Below are positions 5,301 to 5,498 of a DNA stretch of 5,498 bases, piece after piece. The notes beneath the pieces are model-generated. The model did no database searches, was not told where the DNA came from, and saw only the letters and a list, made by a program, of their open reading frames with translations. This DNA comes from CAYSTL01 sp964516805 (GTDB lineage: Archaea > Thermoplasmatota > Thermoplasmata > Halarchaeoplasmatales > Halarchaeoplasmataceae). The DNA lies in contig CAZEXI010000088.1 of NCBI GenBank assembly GCA_964516805.1, positions 1 through 5,498 on the forward strand, in the 5' to 3' direction. Position 1 is the first letter of the stretch. Each line of letters starts with the position of its first letter. Both the position numbers and the translations under genes were made by a program.

Positions 5301-5498
5301 TCAATAATTAAGGTAGATGGTTTTAGTTATCGTATAGAAATCCAGTCCTGCATCGCCCTGTTCTCTCCATGTTTCACTCGAAGATCCCTTGAATCCACCG
5401 AATGGAACGTGCAGTTCCAATCCAGTCGTCTTTTCGTTTATCTTGACCACGCCTGCTTCTGAATCTTCGATAAATCTGTGTGCCTCTGAAAGATCATC
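5301..5498 (-). CDS. Aldehyde dehydrogenase, C-terminal end (partial)
   Basis: The last 65 residues are present and the rest lies beyond the right edge. GVVKINEKTTGLELHVPFGG followed by FKGSSSETWREQGDAG and LDFYTITKTIYLNY is the conserved C-terminus of the NAD(P)-dependent aldehyde dehydrogenase superfamily. The G-x-E-x-HVPFGG, SSS and REQG-x-AGLDFYT pattern is the version I associate with 2,5-dioxopentanoate (2-oxoglutarate semialdehyde) dehydrogenases and archaeal glyceraldehyde/sugar-acid-pathway enzymes. These residues belong to the oligomerisation and C-terminal part; the catalytic Cys and Glu are outside the window, so activity and substrate cannot be judged. The gene is immediately upstream of the radical SAM gene on the same strand, suggesting one transcript. 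Confidence 0.9.
   Translation of the reverse strand, partial: DDLSEAHRFIEDSEAGVVKINEKTTGLELHVPFGGFKGSSSETWREQGDAGLDFYTITKTIYLNY

Noticed and set aside
1..5498. CRISPR arrays, tRNA or rRNA genes, insertion sequences
   Set aside because: No regularly spaced repeats, cloverleaf-like segments, transposase motifs or flanking inverted repeats were seen on either strand.

Overview
The window looks archaeal. Its signals are an AT-alternating TATA element with purine-rich BRE-like flanks, GGTGA/GAGGTG/GGAGGT ribosome-binding sites, T-rich 3' ends, and an aldehyde dehydrogenase C-terminus of a type I associate with archaeal sugar-acid/2-oxoglutarate-semialdehyde enzymes. I cannot name the lineage; a euryarchaeal or Thermoplasmatota-like organism is a guess.

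Layout: (1) Bases 1-63 hold the last 20 codons of an unidentified plus-strand gene. (2) Bases 64-118 are AT-rich and carry a small hairpin with T-tracts that fits a terminator for the minus-strand gene after it. (3) Bases 119-790 (minus) encode a 223-aa secreted protein of unknown family. (4) Bases 791-858 are a compact divergent promoter centred on a near-palindromic TATA region. (5) Bases 859-4287 (plus) are a tightly overlapping four-gene operon: a surface protein with signal peptide and C-terminal membrane anchor, an ABC ATPase, a six-helix ABC-2 type permease, and a second anchored surface protein. (6) Bases 4294-5295 (minus) encode a cysteine-rich radical SAM protein. (7) Bases 5301-5498 (minus) are the C-terminal 65 residues of an aldehyde dehydrogenase, directly upstream of the radical SAM gene and probably co-transcribed with it.

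Bases 119-4287 read as an accessory cassette. They are more AT-rich than the right flank in spot counts (23-28% GC in two 60-base samples of the cassette, 38-50% in three samples of the radical SAM gene). All three surface or secreted proteins are unrecognised. The two anchored proteins share a similar stalk and anchor (NIT-L/F-KVK, then NK-W/Y-LPIIV), which suggests they are distant paralogues sitting on either side of one ABC-2 exporter.

The simplest model is a cell-surface ABC-2 system with two extracellular partner proteins and a divergently expressed secreted protein. That protein could be its substrate, effector or target. This is inference; no function of the extracellular proteins can be read from the sequence.
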